Positions 35,500-45,797 are shown, counted from the first letter of the stretch. The stretch is 64,000 bases of DNA from Oscillospiraceae bacterium (GCA_900768995.1 CAAGEZ010000039.1:62001-126000), one strand, 5' to 3'. Translations and numbers: made by a program. The notes: generated by a model not told the origin, from the letters alone.

Positions 35500-36804
35500 T
35501 TATGTCTCCTTTTTCATCTTAAACACAAGAGAAACATTATCAGGTTCAATACTCATTACACCATAATCCTGATTCATTGATACCTTTTTATTAAGCTCTT
35601 TACGATTCTTTTCAGAATCATTTTGAACTTTTCCTGACAGTTTATCAGAAGCTTTTTTGCTTGCAGCACTGAATGTATATTTGTTTTTGTCGGGATTAAG
35701 CATATCTATCTCTGTTTTCAAACAAACGAAAAAGCGGTCAAGGTTATGAGGTTTGGATATGACTTTGACACTGGCTCCTGCAACAATCTCATCTGTATCA
35801 ACATCAAGAAGATGCAAGTCAACTGCATTTATTGTAAAAGTGCTTTCTGTTACGCCTCCGCCAAGCTCCAAAATTTTTTCACCTGTCGACCTTAGAACAC
35901 TTCTATCCTCTATGCTGTCAAAATTCACAACCTTATCTATCACGCCGCAACTGCTTTCCAAACCGGTGGTAATGTAGTAGTTACGATCGATTATCGGGAG
36001 TTTACTATCTGCATCGTCCGCATTGTTATCGTTAAATATCGAGATATTACCAGAACCGACAGGGACAATACTGCTGTACAGCTCATCTGCAGATAAATAT
36101 TCCTCAAAATCAATAAGATTTTTCCCAAACTCAATAGTTTGCGAACAAGATGAAAACGGCAACCTGCCTATTTCAAATGTCGGTTTCACCCATCCATCAT
36201 CTGTTAAGCTGTATCGAGTCAGAATGGAATAATCATAGTCTTCTATAATTTTGTCCTGGATTTCCTGAAGTATGGTATTATACGAATCACAACCTGAGAT
36301 ATTGGCTTCTGAAGCTATTATTTCGCCAAATGGACTTATTTTGGCACATCGTTTTTGACTGCATCGTTTATTATAAAGCTCCATTATGTAATTCAAATGG
36401 TCACTTTTATTTACAGGCTTGATGTGATATGTTTTTGTATCGCCGGTTTGAATTTTGTCTTCTTCGTAGTATCGGAATGGCATAAGGCAAATATCTCCAA
36501 GAAACGTAAGTGCCCCTTCACAGGTTATCTGCTTATTGTTATAGAAATCTCGCTTTATGCCATATACTCTGCCAAACCAAACTATTTTGTCTTCATTTTT
36601 TATGACAATCATAGTGCTTAACTTATGAATATCATTGTACATTGGGTGACTGTACGGTATAGTAAAGGACGCTTCGCCTGCCTTGTCGATTTCGACTGCA
36701 AACGAAGCCGCCGTAAATATATAGCCTTCATTCACTTTGTCGGGAGAATATAACAAATTCCATGCTCCGCCACTATTAAGTTCATATGAATAAACACTAT
36801 ACAT
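35500..36804 (-). CDS. Siphovirus tail-tip protein (Gp37-like / tail spike base)
   Basis: A 434-residue protein immediately after Dit, the usual place of the tail-associated hub protein (Tal/Gp37-like). The N-terminus describes a beta-sandwich (AASFAVEIDKAGEASFTIPYSHP, in parts FAVEIDKAGEASF), IVWFGRVYGIKRDFYN follows, and a C-terminal region repeats beta-strands (DTDEIVAGASVKVISK). No peptidase motif is obvious. ATG follows GGAGTGGAAATAA. Confidence 0.78.
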   Translation of the reverse strand: MYSVYSYELNSGGAWNLLYSPDKVNEGYIFTAASFAVEIDKAGEASFTIPYSHPMYNDIHKLSTMIVIKNEDKIVWFGRVYGIKRDFYNNKQITCEGALTFLGDICLMPFRYYEEDKIQTGDTKTYHIKPVNKSDHLNYIMELYNKRCSQKRCAKISPFGEIIASEANISGCDSYNTILQEIQDKIIEDYDYSILTRYSLTDDGWVKPTFEIGRLPFSSCSQTIEFGKNLIDFEEYLSADELYSSIVPVGSGNISIFNDNNADDADSKLPIIDRNYYITTGLESSCGVIDKVVNFDSIEDRSVLRSTGEKILELGGGVTESTFTINAVDLHLLDVDTDEIVAGASVKVISKPHNLDRFFVCLKTEIDMLNPDKNKYTFSAASKKASDKLSGKVQNDSEKNRKELNKKVSMNQDYGVMSIEPDNVSLVFKMKKET

Positions 36805-36818
36805 TTATTTCCACTCCT

Positions 36819-37244
36819 TTACAGACTTTTTCCTGAGCCGTCAATTTTGTATTTATACGGCTTCACATCATATTCAATTGTAATTGTAGAATATTGCGGA
36901 CCTGAGTTCCAATCAGACACATAGTATGTACCGTCATAGTAATACTCAGGGTCATCTTCAAAAATCATCTTCATTTTTTTACCATGAAGATAATTCATTA
37001 TCTCGGAATATAATTCACTCCACTTTCTGAACCCATTTTCCGCTATAAATTCGATACTGCCTGTTCTGTTTTCATATACAGGTCCGCCCGATACGACATC
37101 TGATAGATCCAGGGACCCATCAGCCCCCGGAATATCAACGATGTTTTTCTTTTTATTAGGAGGTTTCACCAGAGGTCGGGAAGACGGTATCAGATGCCAG
37201 TCGTCCCACGTGTTTTTGTCACCGAAAGTTACCGAATAATACAC
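36819..37244 (-). CDS. Distal tail protein (Dit-like)
   Basis: A 141-residue protein resembling the N-terminal ring domain of Dit: WHLIPSSRPLVKPPNKKKN, VDIPGADGSLDLSD, and FEDDPEYYYDGTY are family-like. It links tail tube and tail tip. Start is GTG at 37244, directly after the tape measure stop, with AGGAGGGGAGTATAA as its site. Confidence 0.85.
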   Translation of the reverse strand: MYYSVTFGDKNTWDDWHLIPSSRPLVKPPNKKKNIVDIPGADGSLDLSDVVSGGPVYENRTGSIEFIAENGFRKWSELYSEIMNYLHGKKMKMIFEDDPEYYYDGTYYVSDWNSGPQYSTITIEYDVKPYKYKIDGSGKSL

Positions 37245-40200
37245 TTATACTCCCCTCCTCTGCATTGCGTTTACTGTTCCAAGATTTGTGTCAATGGACG
37301 TTGAAAGTTCCCCGACTAAGGTACCTGTGTCCATCACGACCTGAAGTCCTGTGATATTGTCGTTAAGTTTGGTGAGATTATTGTTTATCTCGACCACCCT
37401 GTTCTTGATCGTCTTTATCATAGTTGTCACTTCACTGCTCATTGAAGCTGATATCTTACTTGTTTCACTGACTGTCTTTTTGGTATTGATGGTTGTTTCG
37501 TTGGGTGTTTGCTTCATCGCATCAGATACAGCATTGCCTATTGTTGAAACGCCCTTCGTTGCGTTTGACATATCTACAACAGGTGTGATTGTCGGTGCAA
37601 GACTAAGGTCAGAAGATGCAGTTTGACCAACCTGAGAAATGGAACTGCTCACCGATGAAAGGTCGATACTGTCAGATATGGAATTGCTGAGACCACTGCC
37701 TATAGAATTACCCACGTCAGTAAGGTCGAGTCCGTTCAGGCTGCCAAGTGCCGCATCGCCAAACCCTGACATACTATCTGCCATTGATGATGTTGCTGTA
37801 TCAGCAAACTCACCTGTAGCCTTTGAGACCATATCGGTCATTGAACTATCAGTAAGAGCGGTTGCAAAACCCTCAACGGAATATGAACCTATCTCAGCAA
37901 ACACCTTTGATGGTGAATGAATACCAAGGAGGTCTTTTATGCCATTGACCGCCGCATCGCCAATAGATTTAACTGCATCAACAACAGTATTCAGACCGTG
38001 TAATAAACCTTCCTTTAATCCCTGTATAACAGCGTCAATCAAATTATCGCAGGCATCAAGCAAAGGTCCTGTATTATTACGTATGCCGTCAGCCATACCA
38101 TTGATAAAGTTTATAACCAAATCAACACCGGTCTGAATAACTCTTCCTAAGCCCTCGCCAATAGCAAGAATAAAGTTATCAAGAATATCAATTGCAACAA
38201 GCACAACATCTCCGATGTTATCTGATATAGCCTGCAACAGACTGATCAACATTTTGAGTCCCATATCGGCAATTTTGGGTAAATCTTCTGCCAGACGTGA
38301 AAGTAAGCTCATTATAAGCTCACCTGCAAGATTTATAAGCTTCGGACCAAACTCTGTGACCAAGTCAATAAGTCCCTGCAATAAAACACTGCAAAGCTCA
38401 AACAACTGCGGACCGATTTCGATGCAGGCTGCTATTATGGATTCGAGTATGACAACAACCGATTCGACTATAGCGGGAGCAGCTTCTGTAAGAATCGTGC
38501 TTATCGACTGTATAAGCAGAACACAGGTCTGAACAATAGTATCTATGCTTGAAGCAACAGCCACAGTCAGACCTGCAAGACCTACTGACAGCAATGATAC
38601 TCCAACACCGGCTAAAGCAACAGCACCGCCGAACATCAGCAATCCTGCGGCAAGTGCCAGTATTGTCGGAACAAGCGGTGTAAGTAATGCTCCTGCCAAT
38701 GCCATTACACCGAATACTCCTGCTATCATCAGAAGGCTTGTGCCAATTTCGCTAAGTGACATTGTGCCGAGAATGAGAAGTGCAGGTACAAGCATATTGA
38801 TAGCTGCAGCCATTACCATTACTGCAAATGCACCGCCGACAGCACCATTAGCAAGATTCATAGCAAGCACGATTGCCGCCAACGAGCCTGCCATAGCAAG
38901 AAGTCCTGTTCCTATCTCAGGCAAAGACATCTGACCGAAGCTGTTCAGTGATTTGGCAAGACTGCCGATTGCAAGAGCAACTATAAGAAGTCCTGCACCC
39001 ATACTAACTGCATTCGGTGGCAAAAGATTCAGTGCAACGCCGACCAAAGTAAGAGAGCCCGCCATAGACAGAAGTCCCTTACCTATTTCGGCAAGTGACA
39101 TCGCTCCAAATTTAGCCATAGCCGATGCAAATATATTCATTGCTGCACCAAGAGCAATCATTCCTATTGATGTCGAAATGACTTTTGTAGCATCGCCTGT
39201 ATTATTTACAAACAATGCTGTTTCAGCCAGCAGCACACCGACCCCAAGTAATCCTTTAGCCAGTCCTGCAAGGTCAAGAGCCGCCATTTTGATTACTGCG
39301 GATGACATTATGCTGAGCCCCTGAGCAAGAAGCATCAGACCGAGTCCCTTTCGCAGACCCATACTGTCTATATCAGTATTGCTCAGGAATAAGCTGAGTC
39401 CTGTCAACAAAGCAGATACACCGACAAGACCCTTCAGCAGTCCATCCCAGCTCAAAGCAGACAAAGCACTCACCGCTGCAGAGAGAATAAGGACAGAAAC
39501 AGAAACGCCTATGAGCATAGACGCCAGTTTAGCCAGTGAGCCAAAGCCTTCCATTCCGGCTACCTTTGAAAAGACAGCCATAGAACCCATAAGCTCTCCA
39601 AGAAGGGCAGTTACAGTTCCAAGAGCAGTAGCAAGCTTCTGAGAGTCTATGAGTGACAGAACCAGAAGTGAGCCTGCAAGTATTCCCACTGCCACAGCAA
39701 TCTTTTTCAGTGTCTCTGCCTGAAGTGACTGCTGAAATGATTCTAGACAGTCCTTAGCACCTCCGAGAACATCTTTGATATTCTGTAAGATACCTCCTCC
39801 GTTATCTACAGCATCACTCAACCCGCCGATAAAGTTCTTTACAGCAAGCAATAATGCCGCCAGAAGACCTCCGTTGAACATATCAAGAATATTGTCAAAG
39901 CTTATATCCTGAACCGAGTCGTTTACAGCCTGAGTTATTCCGTCAAAGGCTACACCCGCAAATTCGCCTATCTTTGTGAGAATTGGCTTTAGGTTTGAGA
40001 ATACACTTTTCAGTACATCAATGAACTTTGAGAAAACATTCCCGACAAATTTTATAGAATTGCCCATTCCGGATATAACGGAATCAAACATTTTAGCATT
40101 TTCAGATGCATTTTCAGTTCTCGCTTTTATCCTTGCTGCAATTGCATCAAAAACTGTGAATACTGTTGTCTTTAACTTTTCAAATACGGGCGAAACAGTA

Positions 40201-43200
40201 TCTATCCACCCCGAAAGAAATGTCGATACGGAATTAACGGCAGTTATGATTATTGTCGGCAGAGTACGCAGCACTCCCGAAGTCTGAACTGCCTCGTTGA
40301 GTTTAAATATAAACTCTCCTATTGTGCCAAGTACATTCAGGAAAGCAGAACCTACTCCCTCAAATGAAGGACTCAGACCTGCAACAGTCTTGCCCACAGA
40401 GGATATAACACTGCCTAAAAGACTGAATACAGAAAATACACCCTTGAATATATTTTTTACTGATTCTGCAGCGGTTTCAGAATTGAGGAAAGCAGATGTA
40501 AGCTGCCGTACTTTCTCAACTATTCCGTATATAACAGTTGCATTGAAATCCGTTTTGAATACGTCCTTGAATGCGTCTCCTGCAAGTCCGAGTATTTTTA
40601 CGATTCCGTCAAATACGTTACGAAGTGTCTGTACAACCGAAACAAATCCACCAAGCTTTGCAAACTGCCGCACAAATGATGCAACGCCCTTAACACCGTC
40701 AGTGAACAGTCCGAGAATGTTTGTAAATATCTCAGTCCGTACTCCTGAGGTTGCCTCAAATATTGCAAGCAGATGACCGATGTTGTCAGCTATCCGGGCA
40801 ATTGACTCCGAGGTAATGCTGCTGAATATCGAAGTAAAAAGATTCTGCAGAACAGGCAGCACATTTTTTGCCAAAGCGGATAAACTTCCCGAAATAGTCT
40901 GTACAACCGTTATTCCGGTCTTGATATATGTAAATATACCAGTAAGAACCATTTCAAAGGACGTTGCTGCCGTATCAGAAGCCAGTAACGAATCTGTAAG
41001 CTTTTTAAACGAACTTACAACAGCAAATATAAGTTTAGCACCTGAGTCAATAACAGGGAACACTGTGTTAAAGGCATTCTTGGCTATATTTATTGCCTTG
41101 ACTACGGTAAGGAACACAGAATAAACAGTGTTACCAAGTGCAGTCATACCGCCAAGCTTCTGAAATCCGTTCCAGAACTTTGTTACACTGTCAAGTGCCC
41201 CCCAAAATGCCTTAAGCAATGTCGGAAGAATCATTCCTGCAAGCTTGAATCCCTGCTGAGCAAAAGACGCAATTATAGGTATAGCTCGTATAAATGCAGA
41301 TATCAGTGCTGGAATAACGCTTGCCGCAAGACTGATAAGCTGCGGAATAAATCCTGCTGATGAAGAAATAACAGATGTTATAGCTGAAACAAGCGTGGGT
41401 ATGATCGCCACAGCCGCATTAAACAGTGCCTTGAATAAAGGAGCCAGTACATTAAACACTGTCTTGGCGGTCGTGAAGATCTGCTTGAACACATTTTTCA
41501 GACGGCCTGACGATTTCTCGGACAAAACAAAAGATTCTGTAAGCTTTCGGAATTTCTCGATGACCGAGTGAATGAAATCAGGGTCGAGTCCCGATAAAAA
41601 CACCTCTGAAAACGCTTCCACAAGCATTCTCACAGTTTTTATAACGGCAGCTATGGCATTATTGATACCACCAAGTAAAGTCTTAATGGTACCAAGCTCA
41701 TTCAGTCTCTTAAAAAACGATGCAGTATTTGCCATACCCTGTTTTATAACAGTAAATATACTGCTTGTGAGTTTCTGAAACTCGTCGAGTATGGATACAT
41801 TGCCTGCTATGCTCTTAAACGCTTCTGAAATGCCTGAAAACAGCTTAGAATTTTTTCCAAAATCAGAAAGCTTGTCTATTGCTTTTGTTTTTATCTCAGA
41901 AATAGGTTTAAAGGATTCTGCAAACTTTTTTATGTCTTCACTCTTTGTTTTAAGCTTTTCAGAAAGAGCCTTGATGCGGTTTGTTATCTCAACAAGCTTC
42001 TGTCCTGTCATAGGCGGAATAATGGCTGACATCATCTTCTTTACCGCAGAACCTACGTTCAGGACTGCGTTCATAGAATTTCTGACAGCATCAAGAAGAC
42101 TGTTTCGTCCGCCAAGCTCTTTCCACGTTCCGAGAATGGCATTTCTTGAATCTGAGGACTGGTTGATGATAGCACTTAATGTATCACTTATTTCAGTAAG
42201 AAACGTTTTGGCTTCATTGAAGTCGCCGATTATAGTTTCCCAGCTCTGTGTCCAGCCCGACTGAAGAGCCTCTCCGAGCGTGTCAAAAAGCTGTGTAAAT
42301 GTCTTGACCTTTGTAGCAGCATCATTAGCGGTATTACCCATTTTGATGATACTCTTTATTTGCTCATCATTGTAGCCCATTGATTTGAGCTCAGCCTCGG
42401 TAAGGTCGCCTGTGAACTTAGCCAGAGTCTCGGTGAGTATCTCCGAGGATATCCACCCCTTGCTCAGTGTTTCTCTGAATGAGCCTTCCTGCTCTATCAT
42501 TTCATCAATGGCAATGCCGTGAACACGGGCAGTCTCTTTGAGAGCGTCCTGGAACACCTGACCGCCCATTCCTGCATTGACTACCGAGTTCCAGTCCTGA
42601 AGCTTCAGTGAGCCTGCTGCCAGAGCCTGGGAAAGCTGATACATTGCGGTCGATGCCTGCTGTGAGTTTGAACCGGATACCGCTGCCAGATTTGCAATAC
42701 CCTTGATAGCACTTACCGACGTGTCAAGGTCAATACCCGCCGCTGTAAATGTACCTATATTACGGGTCATTTCCGTAAAATTATAGATAGTCATATCCGC
42801 ATAATGGTTCAGCTCATCAAGTGCCTTGTTGACATCTTCAATGGTCGAGCCTTTGCTTTCGGTATTGGCAAGTATCGTCTGTACTGCATTTATCTGAGTC
42901 TCATACTCCTGAAAGCCCATTTTGATAGGGTCAATAGTAAGAGCAGAGGTTATTCTCTTTCCGGCTTCTACAGCAGAATTTGTGAGGTTCTGGAGTACAG
43001 TCATTCCCATAACTCCGAGTGCCGAAAATTTATTTGAAACCTCCTGTATGCTGTTGTTGATAGAGGCTAAAGAAAAATGCTGACTTATGTTGTTAAAACC
43101 ATTCTTAAGTGAATTTTTAAGATTGGCTATAGACTGCATACTGCCTTTTATGGCACTGTTGAAACGGTCAGCATCAAATTTGAGTCTGACTATACCTTCG

Positions 43201-43217
43201 TCAATTATGTTACTCAA
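37245..43217 (-). CDS. Tape measure protein
   Basis: A 1990-residue tail tape measure. The N-terminal 280 residues match the usual tape measure domain (ALTIDPIKMGFQEYETQINA, ALDELNHYADMTIYNF). Long helical and Ala/Leu/Gly-rich hydrophobic repeats follow, with candidate membrane-crossing segments around residues 1200-1500 made of a repeated module (MSLAEIGKGLLSMAGSL, MSLPEIGTGLLAMAGSL, MSLSEIGTSLLMIAG). By the usual 0.15 nm per residue the tail would be about 300 nm long. Start is a TTG that overlaps the stop of the preceding gene, with AGGAGG 7 nt upstream. It is the longest gene here. Confidence 0.95.
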   Translation of the reverse strand: MSNIIDEGIVRLKFDADRFNSAIKGSMQSIANLKNSLKNGFNNISQHFSLASINNSIQEVSNKFSALGVMGMTVLQNLTNSAVEAGKRITSALTIDPIKMGFQEYETQINAVQTILANTESKGSTIEDVNKALDELNHYADMTIYNFTEMTRNIGTFTAAGIDLDTSVSAIKGIANLAAVSGSNSQQASTAMYQLSQALAAGSLKLQDWNSVVNAGMGGQVFQDALKETARVHGIAIDEMIEQEGSFRETLSKGWISSEILTETLAKFTGDLTEAELKSMGYNDEQIKSIIKMGNTANDAATKVKTFTQLFDTLGEALQSGWTQSWETIIGDFNEAKTFLTEISDTLSAIINQSSDSRNAILGTWKELGGRNSLLDAVRNSMNAVLNVGSAVKKMMSAIIPPMTGQKLVEITNRIKALSEKLKTKSEDIKKFAESFKPISEIKTKAIDKLSDFGKNSKLFSGISEAFKSIAGNVSILDEFQKLTSSIFTVIKQGMANTASFFKRLNELGTIKTLLGGINNAIAAVIKTVRMLVEAFSEVFLSGLDPDFIHSVIEKFRKLTESFVLSEKSSGRLKNVFKQIFTTAKTVFNVLAPLFKALFNAAVAIIPTLVSAITSVISSSAGFIPQLISLAASVIPALISAFIRAIPIIASFAQQGFKLAGMILPTLLKAFWGALDSVTKFWNGFQKLGGMTALGNTVYSVFLTVVKAINIAKNAFNTVFPVIDSGAKLIFAVVSSFKKLTDSLLASDTAATSFEMVLTGIFTYIKTGITVVQTISGSLSALAKNVLPVLQNLFTSIFSSITSESIARIADNIGHLLAIFEATSGVRTEIFTNILGLFTDGVKGVASFVRQFAKLGGFVSVVQTLRNVFDGIVKILGLAGDAFKDVFKTDFNATVIYGIVEKVRQLTSAFLNSETAAESVKNIFKGVFSVFSLLGSVISSVGKTVAGLSPSFEGVGSAFLNVLGTIGEFIFKLNEAVQTSGVLRTLPTIIITAVNSVSTFLSGWIDTVSPVFEKLKTTVFTVFDAIAARIKARTENASENAKMFDSVISGMGNSIKFVGNVFSKFIDVLKSVFSNLKPILTKIGEFAGVAFDGITQAVNDSVQDISFDNILDMFNGGLLAALLLAVKNFIGGLSDAVDNGGGILQNIKDVLGGAKDCLESFQQSLQAETLKKIAVAVGILAGSLLVLSLIDSQKLATALGTVTALLGELMGSMAVFSKVAGMEGFGSLAKLASMLIGVSVSVLILSAAVSALSALSWDGLLKGLVGVSALLTGLSLFLSNTDIDSMGLRKGLGLMLLAQGLSIMSSAVIKMAALDLAGLAKGLLGVGVLLAETALFVNNTGDATKVISTSIGMIALGAAMNIFASAMAKFGAMSLAEIGKGLLSMAGSLTLVGVALNLLPPNAVSMGAGLLIVALAIGSLAKSLNSFGQMSLPEIGTGLLAMAGSLAAIVLAMNLANGAVGGAFAVMVMAAAINMLVPALLILGTMSLSEIGTSLLMIAGVFGVMALAGALLTPLVPTILALAAGLLMFGGAVALAGVGVSLLSVGLAGLTVAVASSIDTIVQTCVLLIQSISTILTEAAPAIVESVVVILESIIAACIEIGPQLFELCSVLLQGLIDLVTEFGPKLINLAGELIMSLLSRLAEDLPKIADMGLKMLISLLQAISDNIGDVVLVAIDILDNFILAIGEGLGRVIQTGVDLVINFINGMADGIRNNTGPLLDACDNLIDAVIQGLKEGLLHGLNTVVDAVKSIGDAAVNGIKDLLGIHSPSKVFAEIGSYSVEGFATALTDSSMTDMVSKATGEFADTATSSMADSMSGFGDAALGSLNGLDLTDVGNSIGSGLSNSISDSIDLSSVSSSISQVGQTASSDLSLAPTITPVVDMSNATKGVSTIGNAVSDAMKQTPNETTINTKKTVSETSKISASMSSEVTTMIKTIKNRVVEINNNLTKLNDNITGLQVVMDTGTLVGELSTSIDTNLGTVNAMQRRGV

Positions 43218-43588
43218 CGTTTAACCTCCTCCCGAACAGCTTTGGCTATCTCATCAAATATGGGGGCAAGTGCGGGATTGATGAAATCTTTTCCCTGCAC
43301 AAATCCCCCGTTTTTAGTGGCGTGTCCGTATTGCAGAAGAATAACTACGGGCGTGCCGTTATTTACATTGTCGTTCTTAAATATAAGTGATGCAGAATCA
43401 TTGGCGGTGTGCACTTCGTATGACCAGGACTCAGCAGTTTTACCGCTGTTTTGAGGTGTCGCTGCCTTTAATGCTGCCACTCCCCTTTTTCCATAGCGTT
43501 CAAGTATCGCTTTTGCGTTGATTTCAGTCAGACCTTTAAGATAGGACTCCAGCTTGGCATACCTGACAGAATGTGACACACTTATCAT
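43214..43588 (-). CDS. HK97 gp10-like tail completion protein
   Basis: A 124-residue protein with the pattern of HK97 gp10-type proteins: GKRGVAALKAATPQNSGKTAESWSY and FVQGKDFINPALAP near the end. These usually act in head-tail joining and are encoded before the tail tube. Here the gene lies after the tail chaperones and directly before the tape measure, which is unusual. ATG follows GGTGAGAAAACT. Confidence 0.75.
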   Translation of the reverse strand: MISVSHSVRYAKLESYLKGLTEINAKAILERYGKRGVAALKAATPQNSGKTAESWSYEVHTANDSASLIFKNDNVNNGTPVVILLQYGHATKNGGFVQGKDFINPALAPIFDEIAKAVREEVKR

Positions 43589-43595
43589 AGTTTTC

Positions 43596-43793
43596 TCACC
43601 TTGCGTCTTTCGTTGTTATGAATCCTGAATATCCGTCTTTTTCCAGCTCACTCAGAACAGTTTCAGCAACATTTCTGTTTTTGAAAGTTCCCACCTGAAC
43701 GACATAAACCTTGGGCTTTTCCTCAGTGTCTGAACCGACAAAATACTGATTTCGCTTTTCCATACCTTTCTTGGGTCTGCCATAGTTATTCAC
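43596..43793 (-). CDS. Tiny SPOR-like protein
   Basis: A 65-residue protein made of a short basic start and one SPOR-like domain: KVYVVQVGTFKNRNVAETVL, then DGYSGFITT. SPOR domains bind denuded peptidoglycan glycans. A GTG at 43793 lies 8 nt after AAAGGGG and is taken as start. A GTG at 43802 is too close. It sits between the tail chaperone and gp10-like genes, an unexpected place for a wall-binding module. It might decorate the virion or act on the host wall. Confidence 0.7.
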   Translation of the reverse strand: MNNYGRPKKGMEKRNQYFVGSDTEEKPKVYVVQVGTFKNRNVAETVLSELEKDGYSGFITTKDAR

Positions 43794-43798
43794 AAATA

Positions 43799-44338
43799 TC
43801 ACCCCTTTGTGTGCATCTTCTGTTTGCGTGCTTCATTCAAAGCTCTGTTGCGGTTCATAAGCTCTCTTCGTCCCATTTTCTTGGGAGGATTATTCTTGAT
43901 GTTGCAAACCTGAATAAGTGTCAGCAACTGCTGTAAATGCCAGTATCTGTATTCGGACGGTATATTAAAAGCCAGCATCCAGTAATAGATTATCTCAGCA
44001 GTGGTCACACTTTTCTTCTTGCTGCCATTGCCGCTGTCACTGAATGTCGTGGCTGTCATTTTCGCATCAATATAACGGTTGATCTCTTCACGATTCTCAT
44101 ATGTAAGTCGTTGATATACACTGTCATCAACCTTGTTAAGTGTCATACACCTGATGTAATCTGTAGATTCTTCCATTGTCTTGGGAATATCACTCAGAAA
44201 GGGTTTCTCCCACCGTGATTCCCATTTTTGTAGAGCAACAAGAGAATGCTCAAGCTCAAGTGTTTCTGCAGGCTTTGTAAAGATAATGTTGTTTACCTCG
44301 TCAAAATATTCCATTTCAGGAACAGTGATTTTAAGCAT
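43799..44338 (-). CDS. Phage tail assembly chaperone-like protein (second)
   Basis: A 179-residue protein. The helical stretch EIIYYWMLAFNIPSEYRYWH and a basic C-terminus (MGRRELMNRNRALNEARKQK) suit the second tail chaperone of Firmicutes siphoviruses, encoded between the first chaperone and the tape measure. There is no obvious slippery site joining it to the first chaperone. It has its own ribosome-binding site (GGGAGATGACAGAGA). Confidence 0.6.
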   Translation of the reverse strand: MLKITVPEMEYFDEVNNIIFTKPAETLELEHSLVALQKWESRWEKPFLSDIPKTMEESTDYIRCMTLNKVDDSVYQRLTYENREEINRYIDAKMTATTFSDSGNGSKKKSVTTAEIIYYWMLAFNIPSEYRYWHLQQLLTLIQVCNIKNNPPKKMGRRELMNRNRALNEARKQKMHTKG

Positions 44339-44360
44339 TCTCTGTCATCTCCCGTATTTT

Positions 44361-44756
44361 TTAGTTCTTGCTCATTGTAATAGCCGGATTACCGGTGCAG
44401 ATCTTAGGGATTATATCATTAACAAAAGCCGCAGCCTTGTCCGCATCGGTCACAAGCTCCATAAACAGCTCAGAATATGCTTCTGTCTGCTCGAATGCCT
44501 GTGAGAGTTCAGCTGACTTGACAAAGCGCTTGCCGTCCAGAGTCTTCTCGCCGTAAGCCTTAAGAATGATACCTTTGAACACTTCCATAATACGCTTTCC
44601 GTCCTTGGAAGCGACAAGCTCCTGCAGCATCTTCTCCATACCGCCGCTTGTACTCAGTTCCATCTCGGCAATTTCAGCCTTACTCAGATTAAAGTAAAAA
44701 TCCTCAGTTCTCGGATTACCGTCATAATCCACATAAGTTATGGTTTTCTTAAGCAT
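44361..44756 (-). CDS. Tail assembly chaperone (first)
   Basis: A 131-residue protein directly after the tail tube gene. TITYVDYDGNPRTEDFYFNL, then GGMEKMLQELVASKDGKRI and KTLDGKRFVKS are features of Firmicutes tail chaperones (gpG-type). ATG follows AAAGGAGAAACCTTT. Confidence 0.75.
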   Translation of the reverse strand: MLKKTITYVDYDGNPRTEDFYFNLSKAEIAEMELSTSGGMEKMLQELVASKDGKRIMEVFKGIILKAYGEKTLDGKRFVKSAELSQAFEQTEAYSELFMELVTDADKAAAFVNDIIPKICTGNPAITMSKN

Positions 44757-44786
44757 AAAAGGTTTCTCCTTTCAGATATAAAATTA

Positions 44787-45476
44787 TTACTGACCTGTTG
44801 TGTCCCCGGACGCAGCTTCAGTTCCGATGATTGCAATAACCTCATCGGGAAGCAGAAGCTTAGCTTCATCTTTTTCTGTGCCGTAAAGTGCATCTTCGAG
44901 CTTCTTCATATTCTCGGCACTTACACGTCTGCTGTCAATCTCCAGTGTTGCTGTAGCCTTGATACCGTCAACCTTGGTCACATTAACAGGTGTAGTCTCA
45001 AATTCCCAGCTAAAGGTTATAGCATCGGGAGAATCATTGATAGTCTCTCTGCTCTTTTCAGAGGGAGATGCAGTACAGCCGTAAACAAGATGCAGCTTGT
45101 AGTTTGACCTCTCGATATCAACATCAGAACCGATAGCAGAACGATAGCAAAGACCGAAAGCCTTTCTTCCCTGCTGACCTACTGTAATACCGGGAGCGAT
45201 CTCCTTGGTACCGTCGCATTCCTCAAATTCCTGAGGATATGTATAAGCTTCAATGGTGCCCTTATATTTCTCCGCAGAACGGAAGGTTGCATACTTCTGG
45301 TCATCTGCCCAGAGGTCGGTTGCCTCAGCACCTTCAGGGGATTCTGAAACGGCAGTCAGACCGTTCCAGACAACGCCCTTGTCATATGTAACGCCCTTGG
45401 CAGGATAAAGTACGCCACGGGTCGTACCCATTTCATAGTATCGTTCACCCGTCTGGTCCCACATAAGTCTTGACAT
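44787..45476 (-). CDS. Major tail (tube) protein
   Basis: A 229-residue tail tube protein. WDQTGERYYEMGTTRGVLYP at the start and PQEFEECDGTKEIAPGITVG near residue 85 are typical of tail proteins of Firmicutes siphoviruses. ATG follows AAAGGAGGATACACATT. High-level expression expected. Confidence 0.88.
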   Translation of the reverse strand: MSRLMWDQTGERYYEMGTTRGVLYPAKGVTYDKGVVWNGLTAVSESPEGAEATDLWADDQKYATFRSAEKYKGTIEAYTYPQEFEECDGTKEIAPGITVGQQGRKAFGLCYRSAIGSDVDIERSNYKLHLVYGCTASPSEKSRETINDSPDAITFSWEFETTPVNVTKVDGIKATATLEIDSRRVSAENMKKLEDALYGTEKDEAKLLLPDEVIAIIGTEAASGDTTGQ

Positions 45477-45491
45477 AATGTGTATCCTCCT

Positions 45492-45797
45492 TTAATAAGT
45501 TATTGTAAATACTGTGTGATTCAGGTTGTCAGATGCATATGCTCTATTGAACCGACATTCCGGGAGTTCCGAAATACGGTCTGCAATGGCTGAATCAGGG
45601 TTCTTATCAATTACAGTTATGGAATATGCACGCTTCACAATATACGGCTTATCGTCCGCATAAATGGAATTGATTCCGTTAAGTGCATAGATAATGGCGG
45701 GGTATTTCAGTTTCAGCGACTCAGGCGGCTGGAAATACACATTAGGAGTCCCCGATACTGTTTTAAGCAGCTCGTGAAGTTTAAGTCTCCTGTTCAT
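45492..45797 (-). CDS. Tail terminator-like protein
   Basis: A 101-residue protein between the head-closure-like gene and the tail tube gene. LKYPAIIYALNGINSIYADD and the TVIDKNPDSAIADRI segment resemble small tail completion proteins. GGAGGG lies 7 nt before ATG 45797, so the upstream ATG in the longer frame, which overlaps that site, is rejected. It overlaps the previous gene by 17 nt. Confidence 0.7.
   Translation of the reverse strand: MNRRLKLHELLKTVSGTPNVYFQPPESLKLKYPAIIYALNGINSIYADDKPYIVKRAYSITVIDKNPDSAIADRISELPECRFNRAYASDNLNHTVFTITY

Noticed and set aside
43799..44756. Programmed frameshift joining the two tail chaperones
   Set aside because: The second gene has its own ATG and ribosome-binding site 22 nt after the first, and I see no slippery heptamer at the junction.
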